Positions 45,924 to 54,929 of a stretch of DNA of 64,000 nucleotides are shown here, piece by piece. The first letter of the stretch is position 1, and every line of letters starts with the position of its first letter. A program made the position numbers and the translations under genes. This DNA comes from Microbacterium halimionae (GTDB lineage Bacteria > Actinomycetota > Actinomycetes > Actinomycetales > Microbacteriaceae), in the NCBI RefSeq assembly GCF_011761265.1, contig NZ_JAAOZB010000002.1, positions 620,001-684,000 of the forward strand, given 5' to 3'. The notes under the pieces were generated by a model. That model saw only the letters and a list, made by a program, of their open reading frames with translations. It did not search any database and was not told where the DNA came from.

Positions 45924-47036
45924 ATGAAAATGACCACGATCGACACTGACCCCGACACCGGACTCGACCCGCTCCAGTTCTTGGTGAGGAAAAACCTCGC
46001 GGCGAAGTCTCCCGGGGCACGTGAAGAGATACTGGCCAACCCCGGCTTTGGTACGCACTTCACCGACCACATGGTTGACGTGTGCTGGTCGGTGGGCGGT
46101 GGTTGGCACCGCCCGCGCGTTCAGCCGTACGGGCCGATCAGCCTCGACCCGGCCGCAGCCGTGTTGCACTACGCGCAAGAGGTATTCGAGGGCATCAAGG
46201 CGTACCGGCACGCCGATGGCTCGATCCACACATTCCGCCCCGACCAGAACGCGCGTCGTCTGCAGCGCTCCGCACGTCGACTGGCGCTCCCAGAACTGCC
46301 CGTCACGTATTTCTTGCAGTCGATTCGTGAGCTGCTCGCAGTTGATGGGGATTGGGTTCCGAATGGGGCAGACCAGAGTCTCTATCTGCGGCCGTTCATG
46401 TTCGCAAAAGAAGCCTTCTTGGGTGTAAGGCCTGCCAACAAGGTGAACTATTACGTGATCGCAAGCCCCGCTGGCGCGTACTTCAAAGGCGGCGTGCAGC
46501 CCGTGTCGATCTGGCTGAGCGAGGACTACTCTCGCGCGGGTAAGGGCGGCACAGGAGCTGCCAAGACGGGCGGTAACTACGCGTCGAGCCTGCTGCCCCA
46601 GTCCGAGGCGTATGAGAACGAATGCGACCAAGTTGTTTTCCTTGATCAGGACCGCAACGTAGAAGAGCTCGGTGGGATGAACATCGTGTTCGTCTACAAA
46701 GACGGAACCCTCGTCACGCCGCAGTCCGAGTCGATTCTCGAGGGCATCACGCGCGACTCGATCTTGCAGCTCGCTGTTGATCGTGGGCACAAGGTGGAAG
46801 GCCGCAATGTGTCGCTCAACGAATGGCGTGCGGGCGTGGCATCCGGTGACATCGTCGAGGTATTTGCGTGTGGCACCGCAGCGGTTGTGACACCGATTGG
46901 GGTGCTGAAGGGTCGCGATTTCTTCGACCAGCAGCCGACCGGAACACTTGCGCTCGAACTGCGCGAAGAGCTCACCGACATTCAGTATGGTCGCCGCGAA
47001 GACAAGCACGGGTGGCTGTACCGCCTCGACGCGTAG
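45924..47036 (+). CDS. ilvE: branched-chain amino acid aminotransferase
   Basis: IlvE transfers the amino group in the last step of valine, leucine and isoleucine synthesis. The 370-residue class IV PLP protein has PYGPISLDPAAAVLHYAQEVFEGIKAYR and the lysine-containing GAAKTGGNYASSL. A second ATG lies three codons in, so the start is approximate. It probably shares an mRNA with leuB. Confidence 0.95.
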   Translation: MKMTTIDTDPDTGLDPLQFLVRKNLAAKSPGAREEILANPGFGTHFTDHMVDVCWSVGGGWHRPRVQPYGPISLDPAAAVLHYAQEVFEGIKAYRHADGSIHTFRPDQNARRLQRSARRLALPELPVTYFLQSIRELLAVDGDWVPNGADQSLYLRPFMFAKEAFLGVRPANKVNYYVIASPAGAYFKGGVQPVSIWLSEDYSRAGKGGTGAAKTGGNYASSLLPQSEAYENECDQVVFLDQDRNVEELGGMNIVFVYKDGTLVTPQSESILEGITRDSILQLAVDRGHKVEGRNVSLNEWRAGVASGDIVEVFACGTAAVVTPIGVLKGRDFFDQQPTGTLALELREELTDIQYGRREDKHGWLYRLDA

Positions 47037-47060
47037 CCGCATTCCGGTGAGTATCGTCGG

Positions 47061-47066
47061 TAGGCT
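47061..47066 (+). promoter_or_regulatory. -10 box TAGGCT of a leaderless mRNA
   Basis: TAGGCT ends 6 bases before the GTG at 47073. Confidence 0.6.
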
Positions 47067-47072
47067 AGAACT

Positions 47073-47840
47073 GTGAGAATCGCACGCTTTAGCTACGAAG
47101 ACGCCATTACGTACGGGATTGTGGACGGCGGTGAACTTGTTGTGCTCGCTGGCGACCCGATGTTCGCTGGCTTCCAGCCGACGGGAACCCGAGTCCCGCT
47201 CGGAGACGTCGCTCTGCTGGCGCCTGTCATTCCGCGTTCGAAGATCGTGTGCGTCGGTAAGAACTATCACGACCACGCGGCCGAGATGGGAAGCGATGCA
47301 CCGGCCGAGCCGCTGTTGTTCCTGAAGCCAAACACCTCGGTTATTGGTCCCGGTGATGCGATCGTTCGACCGGCTCAGTCGCAACGGACCGATCACGAGG
47401 GCGAACTCGCCGTTGTCATCGGACGTATCGCCAAAAATGTCACGACAGACAAAGCTCTTGAGTACGTCTTCGGCTACACCATCGGAAACGACGTGACAGC
47501 CCGTGACCTGCAGAAGAGTGACGGTCAGTGGGCGCGCGCAAAGGGCTTCGACACCTTCTGCCCTCTCGGGCCCGCCATCGAGACGGAGTTTGACCCGGCA
47601 GGGGACGCTCGCGTAGTGACGCGAGTGAACGGCGAGGTACGTCAAGACGCGGCAATCTCCGACATGATCCACTCGGTCGCAGAAATCATTGCGTATGCCT
47701 CGGCCGCCTTTACCCTGCTGCCGGGAGACGTCATTCTTACCGGTACGCCGGCGGGCGTTGGCGAGTTTGTTGCGGGTGACAAAGTGGAAGTGGAAATCAC
47801 GGGACTCGGCCTTCTCGGTAACACCGTCCGGGATGCCTGA
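47073..47840 (+). CDS. fumarylacetoacetate hydrolase (FAH) family protein
   Basis: The 255-residue protein has the FAH-fold residues in [13 protein letters not shown], the metal-binding glutamates of [11 protein letters not shown] and [14 protein letters not shown], and ending [16 protein letters not shown]. Family members include 2-hydroxyhepta-2,4-diene-1,7-dioate isomerase, acylpyruvase and oxaloacetate decarboxylase; which one this is cannot be told. GTG at 47073 follows a TAGGCT box by 6 bases. It overlaps the next MFS gene by 8 bases. Confidence 0.88.
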   Translation: MRIARFSYEDAITYGIVDGGELVVLAGDPMFAGFQPTGTRVPLGDVALLAPVIPRSKIVCVGKNYHDHAAEMGSDAPAEPLLFLKPNTSVIGPGDAIVRPAQSQRTDHEGELAVVIGRIAKNVTTDKALEYVFGYTIGNDVTARDLQKSDGQWARAKGFDTFCPLGPAIETEFDPAGDARVVTRVNGEVRQDAAISDMIHSVAEIIAYASAAFTLLPGDVILTGTPAGVGEFVAGDKVEVEITGLGLLGNTVRDA

Positions 47841-49080
47841 AGCCTCAGCGTCAGCTGTGCTCACTGAAGCGCAGCTGAGCGCCGTCCGCCGCCGCACAAT
47901 CGGCGTTCTGTCGATCGGGCAAGTTCTTGGCGGCGTCGCCTTTGGCGCCACTATTTCGCTCGGCGCGGTGCTCGCTACCGATATCGCGGGCGATGAGGCT
48001 GTCGCGGGCTTTGCCACCGCCGCTGTCACGTTGGGGGCCGCAGCGCTCGCAATTCCACTGGCACGACTGGCTCAGCGCCGCGGCCGGCGCCTGTCGCTCG
48101 CCACGGGAATGCTCATCGCTCTCGGTGGCGTCGCGCTTGTCATTTCGGCCGCAGCGATGCGCTCGTTTCCGGCGCTTCTCGTGGGCTTTGCACTCATTGG
48201 GGCGGGGCAAGCAGCCAACCTGCAGTCGCGATTTGCGGCATCCGATCTGGCGACAGACGCGTCGCGTGGCCGTGACCTTTCTCTTGTCGTCTGGGCGACG
48301 ACAATTGGAGCCGTTCTGGGGCCCAACCTGGTTGGTCCGGGTGAGTCGATCGGTGCGTCTCTGGGCATGCCTCAGCTCACTGGCGCCTATGTCTTCACGA
48401 TTGTGTGCCAAGTGCTCGGGGTGGTGCTCTATCTTGTTGCGCTTCGTCCTGACCCCTTGCTTCTAGCGCAGAAAGTCGCGGCAGATGATGCTGCATCTGG
48501 CACAGCGCGTATTGCGCGTGCCGACAGACCGCGGGCGGCACGATACGCAATTTTTGCAGTCGCTGGCGCGCACGGAGTGATGGTTGCCGTCATGGCGATG
48601 ACTCCGGTGCACCTGCTGCACCACGGAGCGACGCTCATGATTGTGGGACTCACAATCAGTCTGCACATCGCTGGGATGTACGCCCTTGCACCGGTGTTCG
48701 GTTTTCTCGCAGACCGTGTGGGCCGCATCACCGTTATTCTCATCGGTCAGGTGTTGTTGGCTGCGGCACTTCTCACGGCCGGCCTTGGTCAGGATTCGAC
48801 CGCGGCCGTGACGATCGGTCTCGTGCTTCTTGGACTCGGCTGGAGCGCATCGACAGTTGCAGGCTCAGCTCTCTTGACCGAAATGTCATCTGAGGATCGG
48901 CGCACGAGCCGTCAGGGCCGAAGTGATCTCGCGATGAACCTGGTTGGAGCGATCGGTGCAATTCTTGCCGGTGTCGTTCTCGGCGCGATTGGCTACGGCG
49001 GCCTCGCCCTCATCGCACTGGTTGTCGTGGCCGCGGTGAGCGCACTCTCGCCTTTTGCTTCTAGGGTCGCAGCGCGCTGA
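47833..49080 (+). CDS. MFS transporter
   Basis: The 415-residue protein has 12 membrane helices. Motif A-like loops are visible ([17 protein letters not shown] after helix 2; [18 protein letters not shown] between the halves). ATG at 47833 overlaps the FAH stop by 8 bases, so the two are probably co-translated. The C-terminal end overlaps the convergent aminotransferase by 20 bases. The substrate is unknown. Confidence 0.85.
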   Translation: MPEASASAVLTEAQLSAVRRRTIGVLSIGQVLGGVAFGATISLGAVLATDIAGDEAVAGFATAAVTLGAAALAIPLARLAQRRGRRLSLATGMLIALGGVALVISAAAMRSFPALLVGFALIGAGQAANLQSRFAASDLATDASRGRDLSLVVWATTIGAVLGPNLVGPGESIGASLGMPQLTGAYVFTIVCQVLGVVLYLVALRPDPLLLAQKVAADDAASGTARIARADRPRAARYAIFAVAGAHGVMVAVMAMTPVHLLHHGATLMIVGLTISLHIAGMYALAPVFGFLADRVGRITVILIGQVLLAAALLTAGLGQDSTAAVTIGLVLLGLGWSASTVAGSALLTEMSSEDRRTSRQGRSDLAMNLVGAIGAILAGVVLGAIGYGGLALIALVVVAAVSALSPFASRVAAR

Positions 49081-50110
49081 TTGCGCGGTTTACGTCTTCT
49101 TCGTCGTTGAACAGATGGAACGCGACGCGAGCACGCCCGGCGCGGCCTGACGCGGTGATTTCTCGCGCTCCGAGGACGCCCACGGCGGTGCCTTCGTCGT
49201 CAGCCCATGTGACGATCGCGCTTTCGCGCGTCGGCTCGGGCAAGTCCATTCCTTCACGAAAAAGTCGGGCGAGATGGGTGGAGTGATCGTAGAGCCTGTG
49301 CTGGCGCGTGCGTGCGAACATCGCGAGTGCTGGAGCTGCGCCAATGAACGCTTGCCACGCGGGGGATACGTCAAACCGGCGCGCGTCGGATGCGAGCGTG
49401 GCTTCAGCGCCGTAGCACGATTCCCAAGGGTTACCACCCGCGTACCATCCGGCAAAAAGTGACGGCATCCGCTTTTGGAGCTCACTCGACACAGTGAGAA
49501 ACGAGACTCCGCGTGGTGCACACAGCCACTTGTATGCGTGGCAGATCACGGCGTCGAACACGGATGCCTCCACCGGAAACCAGCCGACTGCTTGCGTCGC
49601 GTCGCACAGCGTCAGGGCACCGTGTGTACGGGCTGCGCGCGCGATTGCGGCAGCATCGGCAACTTCGCCCGTCGCGGACTGCACGAGCGAGAATGCAACC
49701 ATCGATGTCTTCTCGGTGATCTCGCCCGCGAGTTCCGCTAACGGCACACAACGAACCTGAAGGTCTCGCCCAGCGTGAACAAAAGGCAACACGATTGATG
49801 AAAAGTCACCCTCCGCGACGAGGACTTCGGCGTGGTCGGGCAGCGCCGCCGCGACGAGCGCGGTCATCACGGAAGCTTGAGATCCGATTGCAACGTGCTG
49901 GGGGCTCACCTTCACAAGCTGCGCGAAGCTGCGTCGCGACTTCTCAACGGCGTTCGTATAAGCCGCCAGATCGGGTCGGCCAGCGGCCGCCGAATCGAGA
50001 TCTGCGATCAGTGCTTCGCGGGTCCCGCGTGTGGGAAGGCCAACTGTGCAGCTCGCGAGATATCCGCGCCCACCGCTGAACTGTGCGCGCGCTGAGGTGA
50101 ATGTGTCCAT
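49061..50110 (-). CDS. class V aminotransferase / cysteine desulfurase-like protein
   Basis: The 349-residue PLP protein of the class V (IscS/kynureninase-like) fold has the Schiff-base lysine in CHAYKWLCAPRG and the PLP-contacting aspartate in LCDATQAVG. The cysteine-desulfurase active-site loop is not evident, so an aminotransferase or lyase role is more likely. GGAGG precedes the ATG by 8 bases. It is divergent from a LysR regulator, which may control it. Confidence 0.85.
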   Translation of the reverse strand: MDTFTSARAQFSGGRGYLASCTVGLPTRGTREALIADLDSAAAGRPDLAAYTNAVEKSRRSFAQLVKVSPQHVAIGSQASVMTALVAAALPDHAEVLVAEGDFSSIVLPFVHAGRDLQVRCVPLAELAGEITEKTSMVAFSLVQSATGEVADAAAIARAARTHGALTLCDATQAVGWFPVEASVFDAVICHAYKWLCAPRGVSFLTVSSELQKRMPSLFAGWYAGGNPWESCYGAEATLASDARRFDVSPAWQAFIGAAPALAMFARTRQHRLYDHSTHLARLFREGMDLPEPTRESAIVTWADDEGTAVGVLGAREITASGRAGRARVAFHLFNDEEDVNRAISALRP

Positions 50111-50179
50111 ATGAATAGCCTCCGACGCACTGGCTCATTCGTCTACGGCAAGTTTGGGATCGAAAGCATGACGAATAGT

Positions 50180-50185
50180 TATGCT
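50180..50185 (+). promoter_or_regulatory. -10 box TATGCT of a leaderless lysR mRNA
   Basis: TATGCT ends 7 bases before the ATG at 50193, supporting that start over the ATG at 50181. Confidence 0.45.
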
Positions 50186-50192
50186 TCAGGTT

Positions 50193-51134
50193 ATGAGCGC
50201 TGAATACGAAAGTGAAAACGGCCTTGACGTGCATTCGCTACGTGTTGTGAAAGCAATCAGCGATGAGGGATCCATCACACGCGCGGCGCAGTCTCTCGGA
50301 TTCAGCCAGCCGGCTCTCAGTCAGCACGTGCGGCGGTTGGAACATAAGCTGGGAATTGGCATCGTGGAGCGGGTTGGGCGCACTGTGCGACTCACGGAAG
50401 CTGGCCGAATTTTGGCTCGCCACGCGCCGGCTGTGAAAAATGCCTTGGATGCGGCATCCGAAGAGCTTGATGAGTTGCGCGGTCTTCGGTCTGGTCGAGT
50501 ACGACTCGTTGGGTTTCCGTCGGCGTCACCGACGGTTCTTCCGAAGCTCTTGGCTGACCTCGCTGAGCGGCACGCGGGAATTTCGGTCTCGTATGTCGAG
50601 GCGGAGCCGCCAGAAGCTGTTGGGGCTGTGCGGCAGGATCGTGCCGATGTTGCGCTCACGTTTAGTTACCCTGGTGACCGCGATGATCCGCATCTATCGA
50701 GCGCACGCGGGCTATCTGTGCGCTCCATCGGCCGTGACCAAATGCTGGCCGTGCTTCCCTCGAATCACCCGGTTGCTCGCGCGACATATTCCGGGGGAGA
50801 GGTCGACGTTTCTCTTCTTGCCGAAGAAGACTGGATTGCCGGCTGCCCGCGCTGCCGTGGGCACCTTTTGGAGCTTTGCGGGCGTGCTGGTTTCGAGCCT
50901 CGCATCACGTTCGAAACCGACAACTTCATCGCGGTGGAAAGCCTTGTGGCTCAGGGTATTGGCGTGGCGACGCTTCCTCGGCTCGCTGTTGACTCAGTGC
51001 CCCCGATGCCCGGAGTGGTGACAATTGCGCTGCCACGCGGTGAAGAGCGCACTGTCCACGTCGTGACAGCGCACGGCGCCGAAAGTGTGCCCACGGTCCG
51101 TGCGACTCTCGCGGCTCTCCGCCGCGTGCTGTGA
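50193..51134 (+). CDS. LysR family transcriptional regulator
   Basis: The 313-residue protein has an N-terminal winged helix-turn-helix (SITRAAQSLGFSQPALSQHVRRLE, residues ~26-49) and a periplasmic-binding-like effector domain (GRVRLVGFPSASPTVLPKLLADL onward). It is divergent from the class V aminotransferase gene, 82 bases away, the usual layout for a LysR regulator and its target. ATG at 50193 follows a TATGCT box by 7 bases. Confidence 0.9.
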   Translation: MSAEYESENGLDVHSLRVVKAISDEGSITRAAQSLGFSQPALSQHVRRLEHKLGIGIVERVGRTVRLTEAGRILARHAPAVKNALDAASEELDELRGLRSGRVRLVGFPSASPTVLPKLLADLAERHAGISVSYVEAEPPEAVGAVRQDRADVALTFSYPGDRDDPHLSSARGLSVRSIGRDQMLAVLPSNHPVARATYSGGEVDVSLLAEEDWIAGCPRCRGHLLELCGRAGFEPRITFETDNFIAVESLVAQGIGVATLPRLAVDSVPPMPGVVTIALPRGEERTVHVVTAHGAESVPTVRATLAALRRVL

Positions 51135-51169
51135 TTCTCAGTTTTTCAACGCCATCAGATCGAGCCCGG

Positions 51170-51175
51170 TAGTCT
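51170..51175 (+). promoter_or_regulatory. gltX: -10 box TAGTCT of a leaderless gltX mRNA
   Basis: TAGTCT ends 8 bases before the ATG at 51184. Confidence 0.55.
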
Positions 51176-51183
51176 AGAAATCT

Positions 51184-52695
51184 ATGTCGAGCTCACCCGA
51201 TCCCCGCACCACCACTGCTACTGGCAGCGACGTGCGCGTGCGTTTTTGTCCTTCTCCTACGGGTCTCCCGCACGTTGGTCTTGTGCGAACCGCTCTCTTC
51301 AACTGGGCCTATGCCCGCCACAACGGTGGCAAGCTCGTGTTTCGCATCGAAGACACGGATGCCGCACGCGACAGCGAGGAGAGCTATGCGCAGCTCCTTG
51401 ACGCGCTGCGTTGGCTGAAGATCGACTGGGATGAGGGCGTAGAGGTGGGCGGCCCGCACGCCCCTTACCGTCAGTCGTTGCGGCACGATATCTACCGTGA
51501 AGTGCTCGACAAGCTGATCTCCGCGGGTGTTGTCTACGAGAGCTACTCCAACGCCGCCGAGATCGATGCACGTAACGAAGCCAATGGCCGCGCCAAGCAG
51601 CTTGGCTACGACAACTACGATCGTGAGCTCACTGACGAGCAGAAGACTGCGTTCCGGGCCGAGGGTCGCGAGCCGGCTTGGCGTTTGCGTGTACCCGATC
51701 ACGACATCACGTATGTCGACCTCGTCCGTGGCGAAGTCACGTTCCCCGCCGGTTCATTCCCTGACTTCGTCATCGTCCGCGCCGGGGGAGTGCCGCTCTA
51801 TACCTTCGTGAACCCGGTCGATGATGCTGTCATGGGCATCACTCACGTACTTCGCGGTGAAGACCTCATGCCGTCGACGGCCCGTCAGCTCGCGCTCTAC
51901 GACGCGCTTATCGAGGCCGGAGTCACCGACTTCGTTCCGAGATTCGGACACCTGCCGCTGGTTCTCGGAGACGGCAACAAGAAGCTATCAAAGCGCGACC
52001 CTCGCGCCGACCTTTTCCTCCAGCGCGACAAGGGCTTCATTCACGAGGGCCTTCTCAACTACCTCGCGTTGCTCGGTTGGTCGATCGGCCCCGATCGCGA
52101 CATTTTCTCTCTCGCTGAGCTGATAGCCGCGTTCGACGTCGAGAATGTCAACCCGAACCCCGCTCGATTCGACCAGAAAAAGGCCGAGTCGATCAACGGT
52201 GATCACATTCGGATGCTGCGGCCGGTGGTGTTCGTTGAAAGAATCATGCCGTACCTGCTGTCGGCCGGCATTGTGAGTGACCCGCCGACCGCGGAGCAGA
52301 TGCAGATGATCGTTGCATCAGCTCCGCTCGTCCAAGAGCGCGTGCAGTTGCTCGGCGACGTACCTGGGCTCTTGGGTTTCTTGTTCACAGAAGAAGTCGT
52401 CTACGAAGAGGCGGCGCTCGCAACTTTGCCCGACAATGCTGGTGAGGTACTTGTAGCCGGCGTCGGTGCACTCGAGCTCATTCCCGAAACCGAATTTACG
52501 ACGACAGTCATCCAAGATGCGCTTGCCAGCGCGCTCGTGGAGGGCCTCGGGCTCAAGCCGCGCATTGCCTATGGGCCGCTGCGAGTCGCGGTCAGCGGAC
52601 GACGTGTCTCGCCGCCATTGTTCGAATCTATGGAGCTACTTGGAAAAGCCGAGACGATCGCTCGACTCGGAGCTTTGGTTTCGCAGCGGGGCTAA
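51184..52695 (+). CDS. gltX: glutamyl-tRNA synthetase
   Basis: GltX charges tRNA-Glu. The 503-residue class I synthetase has the HIGH-region [20 protein letters not shown] and KMSKS-type KKLSKRD. The HIGH motif is PHVG here. tRNA-Gln follows directly; most actinobacteria lack glutaminyl-tRNA synthetase and GltX also misacylates tRNA-Gln for correction by GatCAB, which would fit this neighbour. The mRNA appears leaderless. Confidence 0.95.
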   Translation: MSSSPDPRTTTATGSDVRVRFCPSPTGLPHVGLVRTALFNWAYARHNGGKLVFRIEDTDAARDSEESYAQLLDALRWLKIDWDEGVEVGGPHAPYRQSLRHDIYREVLDKLISAGVVYESYSNAAEIDARNEANGRAKQLGYDNYDRELTDEQKTAFRAEGREPAWRLRVPDHDITYVDLVRGEVTFPAGSFPDFVIVRAGGVPLYTFVNPVDDAVMGITHVLRGEDLMPSTARQLALYDALIEAGVTDFVPRFGHLPLVLGDGNKKLSKRDPRADLFLQRDKGFIHEGLLNYLALLGWSIGPDRDIFSLAELIAAFDVENVNPNPARFDQKKAESINGDHIRMLRPVVFVERIMPYLLSAGIVSDPPTAEQMQMIVASAPLVQERVQLLGDVPGLLGFLFTEEVVYEEAALATLPDNAGEVLVAGVGALELIPETEFTTTVIQDALASALVEGLGLKPRIAYGPLRVAVSGRRVSPPLFESMELLGKAETIARLGALVSQRG

Positions 52696-52743
52696 CCGCG
52701 GCTCGCCCAAGCTGCTCGGTTTGGCTTCACCCCCAGCGTCGAG

Positions 52744-52749
52744 TAAGCT
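52744..52749 (+). promoter_or_regulatory. possible -10 box TAAGCT of tRNA-Gln
   Basis: TAAGCT is 33 bases before the tRNA 5' end. Co-transcription with gltX is the alternative. Confidence 0.35.
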
Positions 52750-52781
52750 TGATCCTCGGTACGACTTCGGTCGAATACCGA

Positions 52782-52853
52782 TGGGGTATGGTGTAATTGG
52801 CAACACGGAGGTTTCTGGTACCTTTGTTCTTGGTTCGAGTCCAGGTACCCCAG
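52782..52853 (+). tRNA. tRNA-Gln (anticodon CTG)
   Basis: A 72-base cloverleaf is visible: acceptor TGGGGTA/TACCCCA, anticodon stem GAGGT/ACCTT with loop TTCTGGT, T arm CTTGG-TTCGAGT-CCAGG. The first pair is U-A, usual for tRNA-Gln. The discriminator is G and CCA is not encoded. A strong terminator follows. Confidence 0.95.
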
Positions 52854-52857
52854 CTTT

Positions 52858-52885
52858 AAAAAACCCCCGCTTAGCGGGGGTTTTT
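52858..52885 (+). terminator. terminator after tRNA-Gln
   Basis: A-run, then CCCCCGC-TTA-GCGGGGG and TTTTT. This is a textbook intrinsic terminator. Confidence 0.92.
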
Positions 52886-53084
52886 GCTTTACCCGTGCGT
52901 GTTCTCCATTGACAGCTTCCGCAGAGGGGTGAACCTCACGGAATCTGAGGAGTCTCACATTGAGAGCGTGTCTCGCTCGCGTGTGAGTGAGCAATGTACG
53001 CTCCATCGCCACGCGTTTGATGCGCTGGCCGTTCTCGTTTAGGCGGGCCCACCTCTATGTGGATCGTATTTCGAGCAAAAACCT

Positions 53085-53116
53085 CATAAAACAACATGCA
53101 TAAATGTTGTTTTATG
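53085..53116. promoter_or_regulatory. probable operator of the fructose regulator (13-bp inverted repeat)
   Basis: CATAAAACAACAT (53085-53097) and ATGTTGTTTTATG (53104-53116) are perfect inverted arms with spacer GCATAA. The AT-rich arms stand out in this GC-rich region. The right arm covers the predicted -35 box (TTGTTT, 53107-53112), so binding should repress. Confidence 0.7.
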
Positions 53117-53135
53117 TTGAAGTGCGTTGTAATCT
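53107..53135 (+). promoter_or_regulatory. promoter of the deoR-fruK-fruA-ptsH operon
   Basis: TTGTTT (53107-53112), a 17-base spacer and TAATCT (53130-53135) form a near-consensus promoter. It overlaps the right arm of the inverted repeat. Confidence 0.6.
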
Positions 53136-53156
53136 TTCATGCAACACGGAGGTTGC

Positions 53157-53942
53157 ATGTACGCAATGGAGCGCAGAGAACACATCGAGACTGTGTTGCG
53201 CGAAGAAGGTCGGGTCGTCGTTGTTGACCTTGCGCTGAGATTCGATGTCACAACTGAGACCGTTCGTCGCGATCTTGACGCGATGGAAAGCGAAGGACGT
53301 CTGCGCCGCGTGCACGGCGGCGCGGTCGCGAAGGAGCGCGGTAGCACGCGTGAAGTCCCAGTCTTCGAAAGAACCGGGCAACGAGCCGACGCAAAGCGAG
53401 CGATAGCGCTACGAGCCCTCGACGCGATTCCACCAGGGTTCAGCGGCTCGATCTATCTTGACGCCGGAACCACCACGGCCGCGATCGCGGCAATGCTTCC
53501 CGAACGCCTCGCTGCCTTCGGGAGCTCAGCTGAAGTCGTGACGCACTCGCTCACGCTTGCACCCATTGTTGCGGGGGTCCCGAATATTTCTCTTCTCCTC
53601 ATCGGCGGACGCATTCGTGGTGTTACCGCTGCTGCCGTTGGCGCATCGACGGTGCGGTCGATTGCCGCTATTCGCCCCGACATCGCATTTATCGGTGCGA
53701 ACGGAATTTCCGGCGAGTTCGGCTTGAGTACCCCCGATGCCGAAGAAGCTGCCGTTAAAGAGGCAATCGTGCGCGCCGCACGTCGTGTTGTCGTCCTTGC
53801 CGACTCAAGCAAGTTCGGGCAGGAATTGCTCGTTGGATTCGCGGCGCTGAACGAAATCGATGTCATCGTGAGCGACGCTCCCATGCAAACCGAACTCGCG
53901 GATGCGGTGTCAGCCGCCGGCGTTGAGGCGTGGATCGCATGA
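53157..53942 (+). CDS. DeoR family transcriptional regulator, fructose operon
   Basis: The 261-residue protein begins MYAMERREHIETVLREEG, a typical DeoR-family start, with a helix-turn-helix to about residue 55 and a sugar-phosphate-binding domain after. The ATG at 53157 is chosen on family grounds and because GGAGG precedes it by 4 bases; ATGs at 53139 and 53166 are alternatives. It overlaps fruK by 4 bases. It should be a fructose-1-phosphate-responsive repressor acting at the inverted repeat upstream. Confidence 0.88.
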   Translation: MYAMERREHIETVLREEGRVVVVDLALRFDVTTETVRRDLDAMESEGRLRRVHGGAVAKERGSTREVPVFERTGQRADAKRAIALRALDAIPPGFSGSIYLDAGTTTAAIAAMLPERLAAFGSSAEVVTHSLTLAPIVAGVPNISLLLIGGRIRGVTAAAVGASTVRSIAAIRPDIAFIGANGISGEFGLSTPDAEEAAVKEAIVRAARRVVVLADSSKFGQELLVGFAALNEIDVIVSDAPMQTELADAVSAAGVEAWIA

Positions 53943-54895
53943 TCGTCACCGTCACAGCAAATCCTTCGCTTGACCGAGCGATGGTTCTTGACGCGCCTCT
54001 TGACGTGGGAGCTGTACAGCTGGCTGCGTCTTCACGTGAGGACGCCGGCGGTAAAGGGATCAATGTCGGCCGAGTGATCGGCGCCGCTGGAGAAGAAACG
54101 CTGGCAGTGCTCCCGCTGGCGCTGCACGATCCTTTCGCGGCGCTTCTTGCCGACACCGGGCTGCCCTTTCACGCTGTGCCCGTGCATGGCCACGCTCGTT
54201 CAAACCTGACAATTACCGACCCCGCAGGCGTGACAACGAAGCTCAACTTGCCCGGGGCATCCCTGCGGAGTGGCGAAACAGACGCCCTGCTTGCGATCAT
54301 CGTGTCGGCGTGTGAAGGCGCTGATTGGCTTGTGCTTGCTGGTTCGTTGCCGAAGGGGATGGATGCGGGCTTCTACGTCGAGGTCATTGCTGCGGTTCGA
54401 GCGCGATGGGGGGAGACTGCTCCTCGAATCGCCGTCGACACTTCGGGTGCGCCGTTGCGCGCAGTCGTTGCGTCTGCCCACCCTGATCTCATCAAACCGA
54501 ATGAGCATGAACTCGCAGATCTTGCTGGGGTAGCTGCTCCGACCGAAGATCTCATGAACGCTGTTTTGCCGATCGCCGCGGCTTTGGTTCCGGAGCGTGT
54601 CGGCGCGGCGCTCATCACCCTCGGCGGCGACGGTGCCGTCTTCGTAGACGGCTCTGGTGCGCTATCGGCGCCCGCCCCCCGTATCCAGGTCGCGAGCACC
54701 GTTGGTGCAGGTGACAGCTCTCTCGCCGGATTTCTCCTGGCAGATGTTCGGGGCGGAGACCCAAGCGAATGCTTGGCCAACGCGATTCGGTATGGCGCTG
54801 CGGCTGCGACCCTGCCGGGCACACAACCGCCGACATCCGCGGACTTTCCGCCCGGTGAAATCGCCGTCACACGGCGCGCGAACCCTCTTACCTAA
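53939..54895 (+). CDS. fruK: 1-phosphofructokinase
   Basis: FruK phosphorylates fructose-1-phosphate to fructose-1,6-bisphosphate in the cytosol. The 318-residue PfkB-family protein has the substrate-binding SREDAGGKGINVGRV and the catalytic GAGDSSLAGFL near residue 257. ATG at 53939 overlaps the regulator's stop (ATGA). The substrate assignment comes from the PTS neighbour; the sequence alone could also fit a tagatose-6-phosphate kinase. Confidence 0.9.
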   Translation: MIVTVTANPSLDRAMVLDAPLDVGAVQLAASSREDAGGKGINVGRVIGAAGEETLAVLPLALHDPFAALLADTGLPFHAVPVHGHARSNLTITDPAGVTTKLNLPGASLRSGETDALLAIIVSACEGADWLVLAGSLPKGMDAGFYVEVIAAVRARWGETAPRIAVDTSGAPLRAVVASAHPDLIKPNEHELADLAGVAAPTEDLMNAVLPIAAALVPERVGAALITLGGDGAVFVDGSGALSAPAPRIQVASTVGAGDSSLAGFLLADVRGGDPSECLANAIRYGAAAATLPGTQPPTSADFPPGEIAVTRRANPLT

Positions 54896-54929
54896 CTAAG
54901 CCCCTCACCACCGAAATATGGAGGACATC

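Larger units (their letters stand above)
52886..53156. other. intergenic stretch before the fructose operon
   Basis: No gene was seen between the tRNA-Gln terminator and the DeoR start. The only clear signals are the operator-like repeat (53085-53116) and the promoter at its right end. Confidence 0.6.

Noticed and set aside
45798..48029. Very long 743-residue minus-strand frame
   Set aside because: It is antisense to leuB, ilvE and the FAH gene, all clearly identified; its composition is rich in His, Arg and Cys as expected of a shadow frame.
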